DNA from: CALKJU01 sp046349355
GTDB taxonomy: Bacteria > Pseudomonadota > Alphaproteobacteria > Geminicoccales > Geminicoccaceae
DNA length: 64,000 nucleotides
Assembly: GCA_046349355.1 (NCBI GenBank)
Contig: JAXMCM010000027.1
Coordinates: 1-64,000, forward strand
Direction: 5' to 3'
The notes under the pieces are model-generated. The model saw only the letters and a program-made list of their open reading frames with translations. It was not told the DNA's origin and made no database searches. This document shows positions 40,560 to 48,984 of the stretch, one piece after another. A program made the translations under genes and the position numbers. Numbering within the stretch: position 1 is the stretch's first letter; each line of letters starts with the position of its first letter.

Positions 40560-41530
40560 CGTTCCTTCACGTAGGGCAGGCCGATGGCCTTGGGCGCGAT
40601 GGCGCGGCCGACGAAGCCGGCCAGCAGGAGGATGGTGAGCAGGTAGGGCAGCGCCTGGATGAACTGGGTCGGCACCTGGCCGATGCCGGGCACCGACACG
40701 CCCTGGAGGCGCGCCTGCAGGGCGTCGGCGAAGGCGAACAGCAGGCAGCCCAGCAGCGCCGGCACCGGGCGCCACTTGCCGAAGATCAGCGCGGCCAGCG
40801 CCAGGTAGCCCTTGCCGGCCGACATGTCGCGCAGGAACCCGGCGTTCTGGGCGATCGACAGGTAGGCGCCGGCGAAGCCGCAGAGCAGGCCCGTCACCAT
40901 CAGCGCCCGGTAGCGCAGCGCCCCGACGGCGATGCCGGCGGTGTCGACGGCACTGGGATTCTCGCCGACCGCCCGGATGCGCAGGCCGAAGCGGGTCCGG
41001 TACAGCACCCAGGCCGACACCGGCACGGCGATCGCCGCGATGTAGACGAGGATGTTGTGGCCGCTGATCAGCTCCGAATAGAGGTCGCCGATGATCGGCA
41101 CGCCGGCCAGGCTGTCGGCGAACGGCAGCGTGATCGGGGCGAACCGGGCGTTCTCGCCGGTCACCGGGATGCGGCCGGCCTGGTCGAACCAGGCGTCGGC
41201 CAAGGTCGGGCCGAGGCCGGCCACCATGATGTTCAGCGCCACGCCGGACACCACCTGGTCGCCGCGATGCGTGATGCAGGCGAAGCCGTGCACCATGGCG
41301 AGGCACCAGGAGAAGACGATGGCGCCGAGCAGCCCCATCCAGGCCGAGCCGGTCCAGGCGGCGATGGCGGCGGCGGCGAAGGCGCCGCCCAGCATCTTGC
41401 CCTCGAGGCCGATGTCGGTGACGCCGGCGCGCTCGGTGAAGAGGCCCGCCAGGGCGCAGAACACCAGCGGTGTCGCCAGCCGCACCGTGCTGTCGGCCAT
41501 CAGGACGAGCTGCACCCAGAACTCGTTCAT
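40556..41530 (-). CDS. Nucleoside ABC permease (second subunit)
   Basis: A 324-residue permease of the BPD_transp_2 type (NupC/RnsD/YufQ-like), with about nine hydrophobic segments. It carries TPLVFCALAGLFTERAGVTD, the typical N-terminal pattern IGLEGKMLGGAF, and the coupling-loop segment RAVGENPSAVDTAGI. It overlaps the first permease gene by four bases and the fusion gene by four bases. With the other permease it forms the channel of a BMP-dependent nucleoside importer. Confidence 0.93.
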   Translation of the reverse strand: MNEFWVQLVLMADSTVRLATPLVFCALAGLFTERAGVTDIGLEGKMLGGAFAAAAIAAWTGSAWMGLLGAIVFSWCLAMVHGFACITHRGDQVVSGVALNIMVAGLGPTLADAWFDQAGRIPVTGENARFAPITLPFADSLAGVPIIGDLYSELISGHNILVYIAAIAVPVSAWVLYRTRFGLRIRAVGENPSAVDTAGIAVGALRYRALMVTGLLCGFAGAYLSIAQNAGFLRDMSAGKGYLALAALIFGKWRPVPALLGCLLFAFADALQARLQGVSVPGIGQVPTQFIQALPYLLTILLLAGFVGRAIAPKAIGLPYVKER

Positions 41531-42618
41531 GCCGGCTGCACAGTCCGGGCGGGCGCCCGCGCGAAGATCACCTCGAGCCACGGCCGCAGCATGTTCTCCA
41601 GCGCCCCGGCGAACAGGATCACGAGGCCCTGGATGACCACGACCATGTCGCGGTTGATCTTCGGCATGTCGAAGGCGAGGTCGGAGCCGCCCTGGTAGAG
41701 GGCGCCGAACAGGATCGCGGCCAGGACGATCCCGAAGGGATGGTTGCGGCCCATCAGCGCCACGGCGATGCCGACGAAGCCGTAGCCGGCGGTGAAGCCG
41801 AGGATCAGCCGGTGCTGCGCGCCGAGGATCTCGTTCAGCGCCATCATGCCGGCGAGCGCCCCCGACAGGGTCATGGCGAGGATGATCTGGCGGCGCGGGC
41901 TGATCCCGCCATAGACGGCCGCCGGCTCGCTGTGGCCGACCACGCGCAGCTCGTAGCCGAGCCGGGTCTTCCAGACGAACGCCCAGACGAAGACGCAGGC
42001 GAGCAGCGCGATGACGAACGCGAAGTTGAAGGGCGAATGTCCCATGCCCAGCCAGTGGCCGATCTGCGGCAGCCAGACGCTCTCGGGGAAGGTGACGCTC
42101 TCGGGGCTGGACTGGCCCGGCTTGATCAGCACGTTGACCATCAGATAGGTCATCAGTGCCCCGGCCACGAAGTTCAGCATGATCGTGGTGATCACGGTGT
42201 GGCTGCCGCGGACCGCCTGCAGCCAGCCCGGGATGAAGCCCCACAGGCCGCCGAAGGCCATGGCGGCGACAATCGCCAGCGGGATCGACACGATCCCCGG
42301 CAGCCAGCCGAGATAGATCCCGACCAGCCCGACCCCGAGCCCGCCGAGTGCCGCCTGGCCCTCGCCGCCGATGTTGAACAGGCCGCCGTGGAAGGCGATC
42401 GCCACGGCGAGGCCCGTGAAGATGAAGTTGGTGGCGTAGTAGAGCGTGTAGCCGATGGCCTCGGGATAGCCGAAGGCGCCGAACACGAGCAGCTTCACGG
42501 CCTCCAGCGGGTCCTCGCCGAGGATCACCACGACGATGCCGGAGACGATGAACGCCAGCAGCAGGTTGAGGACCGGGATCAGCCCGATGTTGACCCAGGC
42601 CGGCAGCTTGCCGCGCAT
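41527..42618 (-). CDS. Nucleoside ABC permease (first subunit)
   Basis: A 363-residue BPD_transp_2-type permease (NupB/RnsC/YufP-like). It has a long N-terminal stretch, about ten hydrophobic segments, the family pattern NIGGEGQAALGGLG near residue 89, and the coupling segment RVVGHSEPAAVYGGI. The start overlaps the ATPase stop by one base and the stop overlaps the next permease. It is part of the nucleoside importer encoded in this operon. Confidence 0.93.
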   Translation of the reverse strand: MRGKLPAWVNIGLIPVLNLLLAFIVSGIVVVILGEDPLEAVKLLVFGAFGYPEAIGYTLYYATNFIFTGLAVAIAFHGGLFNIGGEGQAALGGLGVGLVGIYLGWLPGIVSIPLAIVAAMAFGGLWGFIPGWLQAVRGSHTVITTIMLNFVAGALMTYLMVNVLIKPGQSSPESVTFPESVWLPQIGHWLGMGHSPFNFAFVIALLACVFVWAFVWKTRLGYELRVVGHSEPAAVYGGISPRRQIILAMTLSGALAGMMALNEILGAQHRLILGFTAGYGFVGIAVALMGRNHPFGIVLAAILFGALYQGGSDLAFDMPKINRDMVVVIQGLVILFAGALENMLRPWLEVIFARAPARTVQPA

Positions 42619-44168
42619 CAGGCCGCCTCCCGGGTGACGCCAGCCATCAGCAGGCCGATCTTGCGCTCGTCGGCTTCCGCCGCCGCCAGCTCGCCGGTGA
42701 TGATGCCGTCGAACATGACGAGGATGCGATCCGACAGGGACAGGATCTCGTCGAGCTCGACCGAGACCAGCAGCACGGCCTTGCCGGCATCGCGCATGGC
42801 GACGATCCGGCGGTGGATGAACTCGATGGCGCCGATGTCGACGCCGCGCGTCGGCTGGCCGATCAGCAGGAGGTCGGGGTCGTGCTCCATCTCCCGCGCC
42901 AGCACCAGCTTCTGCTGGTTGCCGCCGGAGAAGCTGGTCGATTCGAGCAGTGGCGCCTGCGGCCGGACGTCGTAGCCTTGCATCCAGCGCTTGCAGGTGG
43001 CGACGATGGCGTCGAGGCGCAGGAAGCCGCGCTGCACGTAGTCCGGCTCGACCTGGTAGCCGAGGATGGCATTCTCGTAGGCGTGGAAGCCTTTGACCAG
43101 GCCCATCCGCAGGCGGTCCTCGGGCACGTGCGCCATGCCCTGCAGCCGGGCCTGCGCCGGATCGGCGACCGGTACGCCCTTGACCGTGATGCTGCCCGAC
43201 GCCGGGTGCCGGATGCCGGCCAGGGCCTCGAGCAGCTGCGACTGGCCGTTGCCGGCGACGCCGGCGATGCCGACGATCTCGCCGGCGCGGACGGCGAAGC
43301 TGATGTCCTTGACGCGGCGCACGCCCTGGCCGTCGACGACGTCGAGGTTGCGCACCTCGAGCACCGGGGCCCCGGGCCGGGCCGGCTGCTTGTCGACGCG
43401 CAGCAGCACCTTGCGGCCGACCATGAGCTCGGCCAGCTCCTCCTTGTCGGTCTCGGCGGTGCGCCGGTGCGCCACCATCGCCCCCTGGCGCATCACCGAG
43501 ACATTGTCGGTGACCGCCATGATCTCGCGCAGCTTGTGCGTGATCAGGATGACGGTGCGGCCCTGCGCCTTGAGGTTGCGCAGGATGCGGAAGAGGTGGT
43601 CGGCCTCCTGCGGCGTCAGCACGCCGGTCGGCTCGTCGAGGATCAGGATCCGCGCACCGCGGAACAGGGCCTTCAGGATCTCGACGCGCTGCTGCACGCC
43701 GACCGGCAGGTTCTCGATCTTGGCATCGAGGTCGACCTCCAGCGCGTAGTCGCGCTCGAGCGCCTCGATCTCCTTGCGGGCCCGCGCGATGCCGGCGTCG
43801 AGGGTCATCCCGCCCTCGGCGCCGAGCAGCATGTTCTCCATGACCGTGAACGGCTCGACCAGCATGAAGTGCTGGTGGACCATGCCGATGCCGGCGCGGA
43901 TCGCATCCTCCGGACCGGTGATCCGGATCGCCTGCCCGTCGACCAGGATCTCGCCCGAATCCGCCTGATAGAACCCGTAGAGGATGTTCATCAGGGTCGA
44001 CTTGCCGGCGCCGTTCTCGCCGATGATGCCGTGGATGCTGCCGGCGGGAACGGCCAGCGAGATGTCGCGGTTGGCGTGGACCGCGCCGAACCGCTTGTCG
44101 ACGTGCCGAAGCTCGACGGCCGGCGGGGCGTTGCCCGCCGGACCCGTCCTGGCTGCCTGTTCCTTCAC
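42618..44168 (-). CDS. Nucleoside ABC transporter ATPase (two ABC domains)
   Basis: A 516-residue fused double ATPase of the NupA/RnsB/YufO type. The first domain has an intact Walker A GENGAGKST (50-58), signature VGVQQRVEILKAL and Walker B ILILDEP. In the second domain Walker A is degenerate (GVAGNGQSQL), while its signature FSGGNQQKLVLAREM is good, a known feature of this family with one hydrolytic site. The start codon is GTG at 44168, eight bases after the binding-protein gene. Confidence 0.93.
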   Translation of the reverse strand: MKEQAARTGPAGNAPPAVELRHVDKRFGAVHANRDISLAVPAGSIHGIIGENGAGKSTLMNILYGFYQADSGEILVDGQAIRITGPEDAIRAGIGMVHQHFMLVEPFTVMENMLLGAEGGMTLDAGIARARKEIEALERDYALEVDLDAKIENLPVGVQQRVEILKALFRGARILILDEPTGVLTPQEADHLFRILRNLKAQGRTVILITHKLREIMAVTDNVSVMRQGAMVAHRRTAETDKEELAELMVGRKVLLRVDKQPARPGAPVLEVRNLDVVDGQGVRRVKDISFAVRAGEIVGIAGVAGNGQSQLLEALAGIRHPASGSITVKGVPVADPAQARLQGMAHVPEDRLRMGLVKGFHAYENAILGYQVEPDYVQRGFLRLDAIVATCKRWMQGYDVRPQAPLLESTSFSGGNQQKLVLAREMEHDPDLLLIGQPTRGVDIGAIEFIHRRIVAMRDAGKAVLLVSVELDEILSLSDRILVMFDGIITGELAAAEADERKIGLLMAGVTREAA

Positions 44169-44176
44169 GCTGCCCG

Positions 44177-45157
44177 TCAGGGCTGCATGTACGGGTCGAC
44201 CTTCAGCTTGCCCGAGATGATGTCGGCCTTGGCGGCGTCGAGCTTGGCCACCATGTCGGGCGTCAGCACCGCCTTGTTGTTGTCGTCGAGGGCGTAGCCG
44301 ACACCGTCCTCGGCCAGGCCCAGCGTCTGCACGCCGGCCTTCCAGGTGCCGTCCTGCGCCGTCTTGAAGGCGTTGTAGACGGCATTGTCGACGCGCTTGA
44401 GCATCGACGTCAGCACCGAGCCGGGGTGCAGGTGGTTCTGGTTGCTGTCGACGCCGATCGACAGCTTGCCCTTGTCGGCGGCGGCCTGCAGCACGCCGAG
44501 GCCGGTACCGCCGGCGGCGGCGTAGACGACGTCCGCACCCTGGCCGAACTGGCCGATGGCGAGCTCCGCACCGCGCGCCGGGTCGTTCCAGGCGGCCGGC
44601 GTCGTGCCGGTGTAGTTGACGATCACCTCGCCGCTCGGATTGACGTGCTTGACGCCCTGCTCGTAGCCGAAGGCGAAGTTGCGGATCAGCGGGATGTCCA
44701 TGCCGCCGACGAAGCCGACCTTGCCGGTCTTCGAGGCGAGCGCCGCCGCCATGCCGACCAGGAAGGAGCCCTCGTGCTCCTTGAAGGTCACCGACTGGAC
44801 GTTCGGCACGCCGACCACCGAGTCGATGATCACGAACTTGGTATCGGGGTTCTCCTGGGCGATGGTCTCGAGCGGGGTGGCGTAGCCGAAGCCGACCGCG
44901 ACGATCGGGTTGGCGCCGCGCTGGACCATCTTGCGCAGCGCCTGGTCGCGCTGGCTCTCGTTGGTGACCTCGAACTCGAGGTACTCGATCCCGGATTCCT
45001 TCTTGAACCGCTCGGCGCCGTTGTAGGCGGCCTCGTTGAAGCTCTTGTCGAACTTGCCGCCGAGATCGAAGATGATCGCTGGCTTGATGTCCTCGGCCCA
45101 GGCCGTGCCGGCAACCATGGCGGCGGCGATGGCGCCGGCCGCGAGCAGCTTCCTCAT
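44177..45157 (-). CDS. BMP-family nucleoside-binding protein
   Basis: A 326-residue periplasmic binding protein of the basic membrane protein (BMP/PnrA-like) family, which binds nucleosides. It has a signal peptide ending at TAWA-ED, without a lipobox Cys, so it is probably soluble and not a lipoprotein. Family elements: IFDLGGKFDKSFNEAAYNGA, VGFGYATPLETIA, FKEHEGSFLVGMAAAL, FVGGMDIPLIRNF and VYAAAGGTGLGVLQAA. It is the first gene of the eight-component, seven-gene nucleoside uptake and salvage operon. Confidence 0.93.
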   Translation of the reverse strand: MRKLLAAGAIAAAMVAGTAWAEDIKPAIIFDLGGKFDKSFNEAAYNGAERFKKESGIEYLEFEVTNESQRDQALRKMVQRGANPIVAVGFGYATPLETIAQENPDTKFVIIDSVVGVPNVQSVTFKEHEGSFLVGMAAALASKTGKVGFVGGMDIPLIRNFAFGYEQGVKHVNPSGEVIVNYTGTTPAAWNDPARGAELAIGQFGQGADVVYAAAGGTGLGVLQAAADKGKLSIGVDSNQNHLHPGSVLTSMLKRVDNAVYNAFKTAQDGTWKAGVQTLGLAEDGVGYALDDNNKAVLTPDMVAKLDAAKADIISGKLKVDPYMQP

Positions 45158-45192
45158 ACCCCGACTCCCTCTTGTAGCGGCGCTCGCCGCCT

Positions 45193-45233
45193 TGCTGCGG
45201 AGCCTACGTACGCCAAAGGGAAATGCAACAGCA
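45193..45233 (-). promoter_or_regulatory. Candidate promoter of the nucleoside operon
   Basis: On the minus strand TTGCAT, 16 bases, then TAGGCT, about 45 bases before the BMP gene start. Both hexamers are weak matches to sigma-70. It is the best candidate in the 88-base gap to tsaC. GGGAG precedes the BMP ATG as ribosome-binding site. Confidence 0.25.
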
Positions 45234-45245
45234 TGCCGGAACGGC

Positions 45246-46196
45246 TCAGCGCGGCGCGGCGGCCCGCTGCAAGCGGTCGGCAATGGCCTCGCCGAGGCCC
45301 TGGCGGGGGATCGGCATCACCGCGATCCGGCGGGCGCCGGACCGGTCGAGCGCCCGCAGCATCGCGAACAGGTTGGCCGCGGCCTCGGCAAGGCTGCCTG
45401 CCGGGCTGAGGTTGAGCGTCGCCCGCGCCCCTTGCGGCACGAGCGGCCCGAACGCCAGCAGCGCCTCGTCTCCCTCGACCGTGGTGGCCTCCAGCCGGAC
45501 CGGCAGGCGCGGGGCGTAGTGCGAGGCGAGCTGGCCCGGCGACAGCGGTGCCGCCTCGTCCGGTCCGCTCTCCAGGGCACCCAGCCAGCGCTCGAGGACA
45601 GCGCGCTCGAGTCCGCCGGGACGCAGCAGGCGGGCCCGGCCGCGGCTGAGGTCGACGACGGTGCTCTCCACGCCCACCGGACAGGCGCCGCCGTCCAGCA
45701 CCAGCGCCACCCGCTCGCCGAGGTCCGCCGCGACATGCGCCGCCGTCGTCGGGCTGATGCGGCCGGACGGATTGGCGCTCGGCGCCACCACCGGCGCCGC
45801 CACCTCGCCGAGCAGCGCCCGCGCCACCGGATGGGACGGGACGCGCAGGGCGACGCTGTCGAGGCCGGCGGTGGCGAGGCGCGAGATCCGGGCCGTCGCA
45901 AGCAGCGGCAGGACGATGGTGAGCGGTCCCGGCCAGAGATGGCGGGCCAGCGTTTCCGCGCGGTCGTCGAAGCGGCCGACCCGCGCCGCTGCCGCCGCGT
46001 CGGCGACATGGACGATCAGCGGGTTGTGCGCCGGCCGCCCCTTGGCGGCGTAGATCGCGGCGACGGCGGCATCGCTGCCGGCGAGGCCGCCGAGGCCGTA
46101 GACCGTCTCGGTCGGAAAGGCGACGAGCCGGCCGTCGTGCAGCAGCCGAGCCGCCCGGCCGATGGCGGCCGGGCCGGGCTCGGCTACCTCGATCAA
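45246..46196 (-). CDS. L-threonylcarbamoyladenylate synthase (Sua5/TsaC)
   Basis: A 316-residue Sua5-type enzyme that makes threonylcarbamoyl-AMP for the t6A modification of tRNA. The N-terminal YrdC domain has FPTETVYGLGGLA (27-39), KGRPAHNPLIVHV (52-64), HLWPGPLTIVLP and APSANPSGRISPTTAAHV. A C-terminal Sua5 domain follows a linker with SPGQLASHYAPR. Length marks it as Sua5, not the short TsaC. Its start overlaps the bioY stop by four bases. Confidence 0.94.
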   Translation of the reverse strand: MIEVAEPGPAAIGRAARLLHDGRLVAFPTETVYGLGGLAGSDAAVAAIYAAKGRPAHNPLIVHVADAAAAARVGRFDDRAETLARHLWPGPLTIVLPLLATARISRLATAGLDSVALRVPSHPVARALLGEVAAPVVAPSANPSGRISPTTAAHVAADLGERVALVLDGGACPVGVESTVVDLSRGRARLLRPGGLERAVLERWLGALESGPDEAAPLSPGQLASHYAPRLPVRLEATTVEGDEALLAFGPLVPQGARATLNLSPAGSLAEAAANLFAMLRALDRSGARRIAVMPIPRQGLGEAIADRLQRAAAPR

Positions 46197-46792
46197 GTGC
46201 CGAGGCGCTGCTGGAAGGCGGCGAGGCCGGCAGCACCCAGGATGGTGACCAGCACGAGCTTCACGGCGTCACCCAGCAGGAACGGCGCGATGCCGAAGGC
46301 CCAGGCCTTCTCGCCGCCGACGAAGGTGGCGAGCCAGCCGGCGCCGAGAATGTAGATGACGATGGTGGCGACCAGCACGCCGGCGCCGACGCTCAGCCAG
46401 TGCGACGAGCGCTGCGCCGCCCAGCCGGTGATCGCCGCCGCGGCGACGAAGCCCAGCAGGTAGCCGCCGGTCGGACCCATCATGTAGGGCAGGCCGATGC
46501 CCTTCTCGGGCGTGCCGGCGAACACCGGCAGGCCGAACGCCCCCTCGATCAGGTAGAGGACGACCGTGGCGGCGCCGAGGGAAGGTCCGTAGGCGATGCC
46601 GATGAGGAACACGACCGCCGTCTGGAAGGTCATCGGCACCGGGTAGAACGGCACCTGGACCTTGGCTGAGGCCCACAGCAGCAGGCTGCCGAACACCGCC
46701 AGCGCGGCAAGGCGGACGAGGCGCGAGCCCGACTCGCCCGTTGCAGGCCACAGGCGGTCGACGAGCGAGGACGGAGCGGGCATCTGCGACAT
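46193..46792 (-). CDS. bioY: Biotin transporter BioY
   Basis: A 199-residue membrane protein, the substrate-specific (S) component of an ECF-type biotin importer. Seen: VQVPFYPVPMTFQTAVVFLIG, GPTGGYLLGFVAAAAITGW and six hydrophobic segments. No ECF ATPase or T-component is nearby, which is common for BioY that works alone or uses shared subunits. The ATG at 46792 is chosen because GAGG lies six bases before it; GTG at 46798 is possible. Coupling to the tRNA-modification gene is by a four-base overlap. Confidence 0.93.
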   Translation of the reverse strand: MSQMPAPSSLVDRLWPATGESGSRLVRLAALAVFGSLLLWASAKVQVPFYPVPMTFQTAVVFLIGIAYGPSLGAATVVLYLIEGAFGLPVFAGTPEKGIGLPYMMGPTGGYLLGFVAAAAITGWAAQRSSHWLSVGAGVLVATIVIYILGAGWLATFVGGEKAWAFGIAPFLLGDAVKLVLVTILGAAGLAAFQQRLGT

Positions 46793-46870
46793 GGGCACCC
46801 TCGGGACGCGTTGGCAGTCAGCGGCGCGATCATAGGCAGGCGACCGCCGCGGGCAAGCGGGCGCCGTGCC

Positions 46871-48145
46871 TCACTCCCGGGCGAGCTGGCGCCAGCCGAT
46901 GTCGCGCCGGCAGAACCCCTCCGGCCAGTCGATCCGGTCGACCGCCGCATAGGCCCGGTCGCGGGCCTGGCGCAGCGTCGGACCGAGCCCGGTCACCGCC
47001 AGCACGCGGCCCCCGGCGGCGACGATCCGGCCATCGGCGGGCTTGGTCCCGGCATGGAAGACGAGCACGTCCTTCTCGCCCTCGAGGGCCTCGAGCCCGC
47101 GGATCTCGCTGCCGCCCCGGTAGGGCCCGGGATAGCCGCGCGACGCCATGACCACGGTCAGCGCCTGCTCCGGATACCAGCGCAGATCCATGTGCCCCAG
47201 CATGCCGTCGAGCGCTCCGAGCAGCAGCTGGCCGAGGTCGGTCATCAGCCGCGGCAGCACGACCTCGGCCTCGGGATCGCCGAAGCGGACATTGTACTCG
47301 ACCAGCTTCGGCCCGTCGGCGGTCAGCATCAGCCCGGCATAGAGGAAGCCGGTGAAGGGCGCGCCCTCGGCCGCCATGCCCTCGAGCGTCGGCCGGACGA
47401 TCTCGCGCATCGCCCGTTCGGTCAGCGCCGGGTCGAGCACGGCGGCCGGCGAGTAGGCGCCCATCCCGCCGGTGTTCGGGCCCTCGTCGCCGTCGAACGC
47501 GCGCTTGTGGTCCTGGGCGGTGCCGAACGGCAGCCCGACCGTGCCGTCGCAGAGCACGAACAGGCTCGCCTCCTCGCCCTCCATGAACGCCTCGACGACG
47601 AGGCTGGCGCCCTCGCCGAAGGCGCCGCCATAGGCGGCATCGACCGCCGCCAGCGCCTCGTCGACGGTCATGGCGACCGTGACGCCCTTGCCGGCGGCGA
47701 GGCCGTCGGCCTTGACCACGATGGGGGCACCCTGCTGCTCGACCCAAGCCCGGGCCGCCACGTGCTCGTCGCCGGCGAACGTCCGGTAGGCCGCCGTCGG
47801 GATGCCGTGCCGGGCGCAGAAGTCCTTGGTGAAGGCCTTCGAGCCCTCGAGCCGGGCCGCCGCCGCGGTCGGCCCGAAGGCGCGCACGCCGGCCGCCGCC
47901 AGCCGGTCGACCAGGCCCAGCACCAGCGGGAGCTCTGGCCCGACGACGACCAGCCCCACCTGCTCGCGCAGGGCGAGTGCCACCAGCCCGTCAATGTCGT
48001 CCACCGCCACCGGCAGGCAACGCGCCTCTTGCGCGATCCCGGCATTGCCGGGAGCACAGAGCACCTCAGTAACGAGCGAGGAGCCGCGCAGCGCCCAGCA
48101 CAGGGCATGCTCGCGGCCACCGGAGCCGACGACGAGGACTTTCAT
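46871..48145 (-). CDS. purD: Phosphoribosylamine-glycine ligase
   Basis: A 424-residue ATP-grasp enzyme of purine synthesis that joins glycine to phosphoribosylamine. Seen: MKVLVVGSGGREHALCWAL (1-19), GPTAAAARLEGSKAFTKDF, the ATP-grasp strand IVVKADGLAAGKGV, the signature RAFDGDEGPNTGGMGAYSP and a metal-binding EYNVRFGDPEAEVV. The start is placed at 48145 from the conserved N-terminus. It is monocistronic between bioY and the toxin-antitoxin pair. Confidence 0.96.
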   Translation of the reverse strand: MKVLVVGSGGREHALCWALRGSSLVTEVLCAPGNAGIAQEARCLPVAVDDIDGLVALALREQVGLVVVGPELPLVLGLVDRLAAAGVRAFGPTAAAARLEGSKAFTKDFCARHGIPTAAYRTFAGDEHVAARAWVEQQGAPIVVKADGLAAGKGVTVAMTVDEALAAVDAAYGGAFGEGASLVVEAFMEGEEASLFVLCDGTVGLPFGTAQDHKRAFDGDEGPNTGGMGAYSPAAVLDPALTERAMREIVRPTLEGMAAEGAPFTGFLYAGLMLTADGPKLVEYNVRFGDPEAEVVLPRLMTDLGQLLLGALDGMLGHMDLRWYPEQALTVVMASRGYPGPYRGGSEIRGLEALEGEKDVLVFHAGTKPADGRIVAAGGRVLAVTGLGPTLRQARDRAYAAVDRIDWPEGFCRRDIGWRQLARE

Positions 48146-48198
48146 GGGCGCGTCATAAGGGGCGGCGGCCGCGCGCGGCAAGCGCGCCCGCGGTCGCC

Positions 48199-48621
48199 CT
48201 AAAGGCGCTCCGGCAGAAGTTGTACGCCGTTCCTCGCCGCAGCATCGCGCAGCTGCCGGTCGCGTGTCGCCAGCGGTACGCCCAGGCGCATCGACAGCTC
48301 GAGGTAGGCCGCGTCATACGTCGATAGGGACTCGGCGCGCGCCAGCGTCACGATATCGCGAAGTCCAAGGGCGGCCGTCTGGTCGTCAATGCTGATCGGC
48401 AGCGCCTGCAGAAGCTCGAGCCGAACCGCCATGTCGGCAGGCGTCAGGCGCCCGCGACGGACGGCCTTGAGCAGCACGTTGCCGATCTCGAGCGGCCAGA
48501 GCTGCGGCACGGTGGCGCCGCCGTCGCGCACATCCTCGAGCAGCAGGTCGAGCACGGGGCTGGTTTCGTCCTCGATGCACCAGGCGATCGCGATCGACGT
48601 GTCCAGGACCATGCCCTTCAA
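48199..48621 (-). CDS. PIN-domain VapC-like toxin
   Basis: A 140-residue PIN-domain ribonuclease of the VapC type. The four acidic active-site residues are present: Asp7 (MVLDTSI), Glu45 (PLEIGNVL), Asp103 (TYDAAYLEL) and Asp121 (ATRDRQL). It would cleave RNA when free of its antitoxin. The start overlaps the stop of the antitoxin gene by four bases. Codon choice is a little less GC-biased than in the neighbours, which fits horizontal transfer of the pair. ATG at 48612 is an alternative start. Confidence 0.9.
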   Translation of the reverse strand: MKGMVLDTSIAIAWCIEDETSPVLDLLLEDVRDGGATVPQLWPLEIGNVLLKAVRRGRLTPADMAVRLELLQALPISIDDQTAALGLRDIVTLARAESLSTYDAAYLELSMRLGVPLATRDRQLRDAAARNGVQLLPERL

Positions 48622-48857
48622 GGCCGATCCTCGTCGCGCAGCTCCTTCCAGTCGAGCCCGCCGAGCGAGCTGCCCTTGCGGACCTCCTTGAGCCTGGCGA
48701 TGGCCTTGTCGACGCTTTCCCTGTCGGCCGCCGCCGCCGACACCATCCGCGCCACCGGCTTGCCATGGCGGGTGATCAGCACCTCCTCGCCGGCCTCGAC
48801 GAGGTCCAGCAGCTCGGAGAAGCGGGTCTTGCCGTCAAACGCGCTGAAGGTGCGCAT
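48618..48857 (-). CDS. Phd/YefM-family antitoxin
   Basis: A 79-residue antitoxin with the Phd/YefM DNA-binding N-terminal half (KTRFSELLDLVEAGEEVLITRHGKPVARMV, residues 10 onward) and a charged C-terminal tail (SSLGGLDWKELRDEDRP) that would wrap the toxin. It pairs with the VapC-like toxin gene by a four-base overlap. AAGGAG lies six bases before ATG 48857. The Phd-with-VapC combination is a common hybrid pair. Confidence 0.9.
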   Translation of the reverse strand: MRTFSAFDGKTRFSELLDLVEAGEEVLITRHGKPVARMVSAAAADRESVDKAIARLKEVRKGSSLGGLDWKELRDEDRP

Positions 48858-48875
48858 GTCGGCTCCTTCTGGTCA

Positions 48876-48915
48876 AAACTTTCGACTAGTTTAGCTGTTT
48901 GAGCAAAAGTCGCAA
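48876..48915 (-). promoter_or_regulatory. Toxin-antitoxin promoter with overlapping inverted repeat
   Basis: On the minus strand TTGCGA (48915-48910), 16 bases, then TAAACT (48893-48888), each four of six to sigma-70. The inverted repeat AAACT-N7-AGTTT (48876-48892) overlaps the -10 element, as expected for an autorepressing antitoxin operator. Confidence 0.42.
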
Positions 48916-48984
48916 GTCCGGCGGCTTTTGCCCCTGTGGAGCGAAGGCCCTATGCTGTGGCGCAGCAGAAGCGGGGTTCGGGTC

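Noticed and set aside
42618..44168. Degenerate second Walker A in the nucleoside ATPase as unusual
   Set aside because: This is normal for two-domain ATPases of this transporter family.
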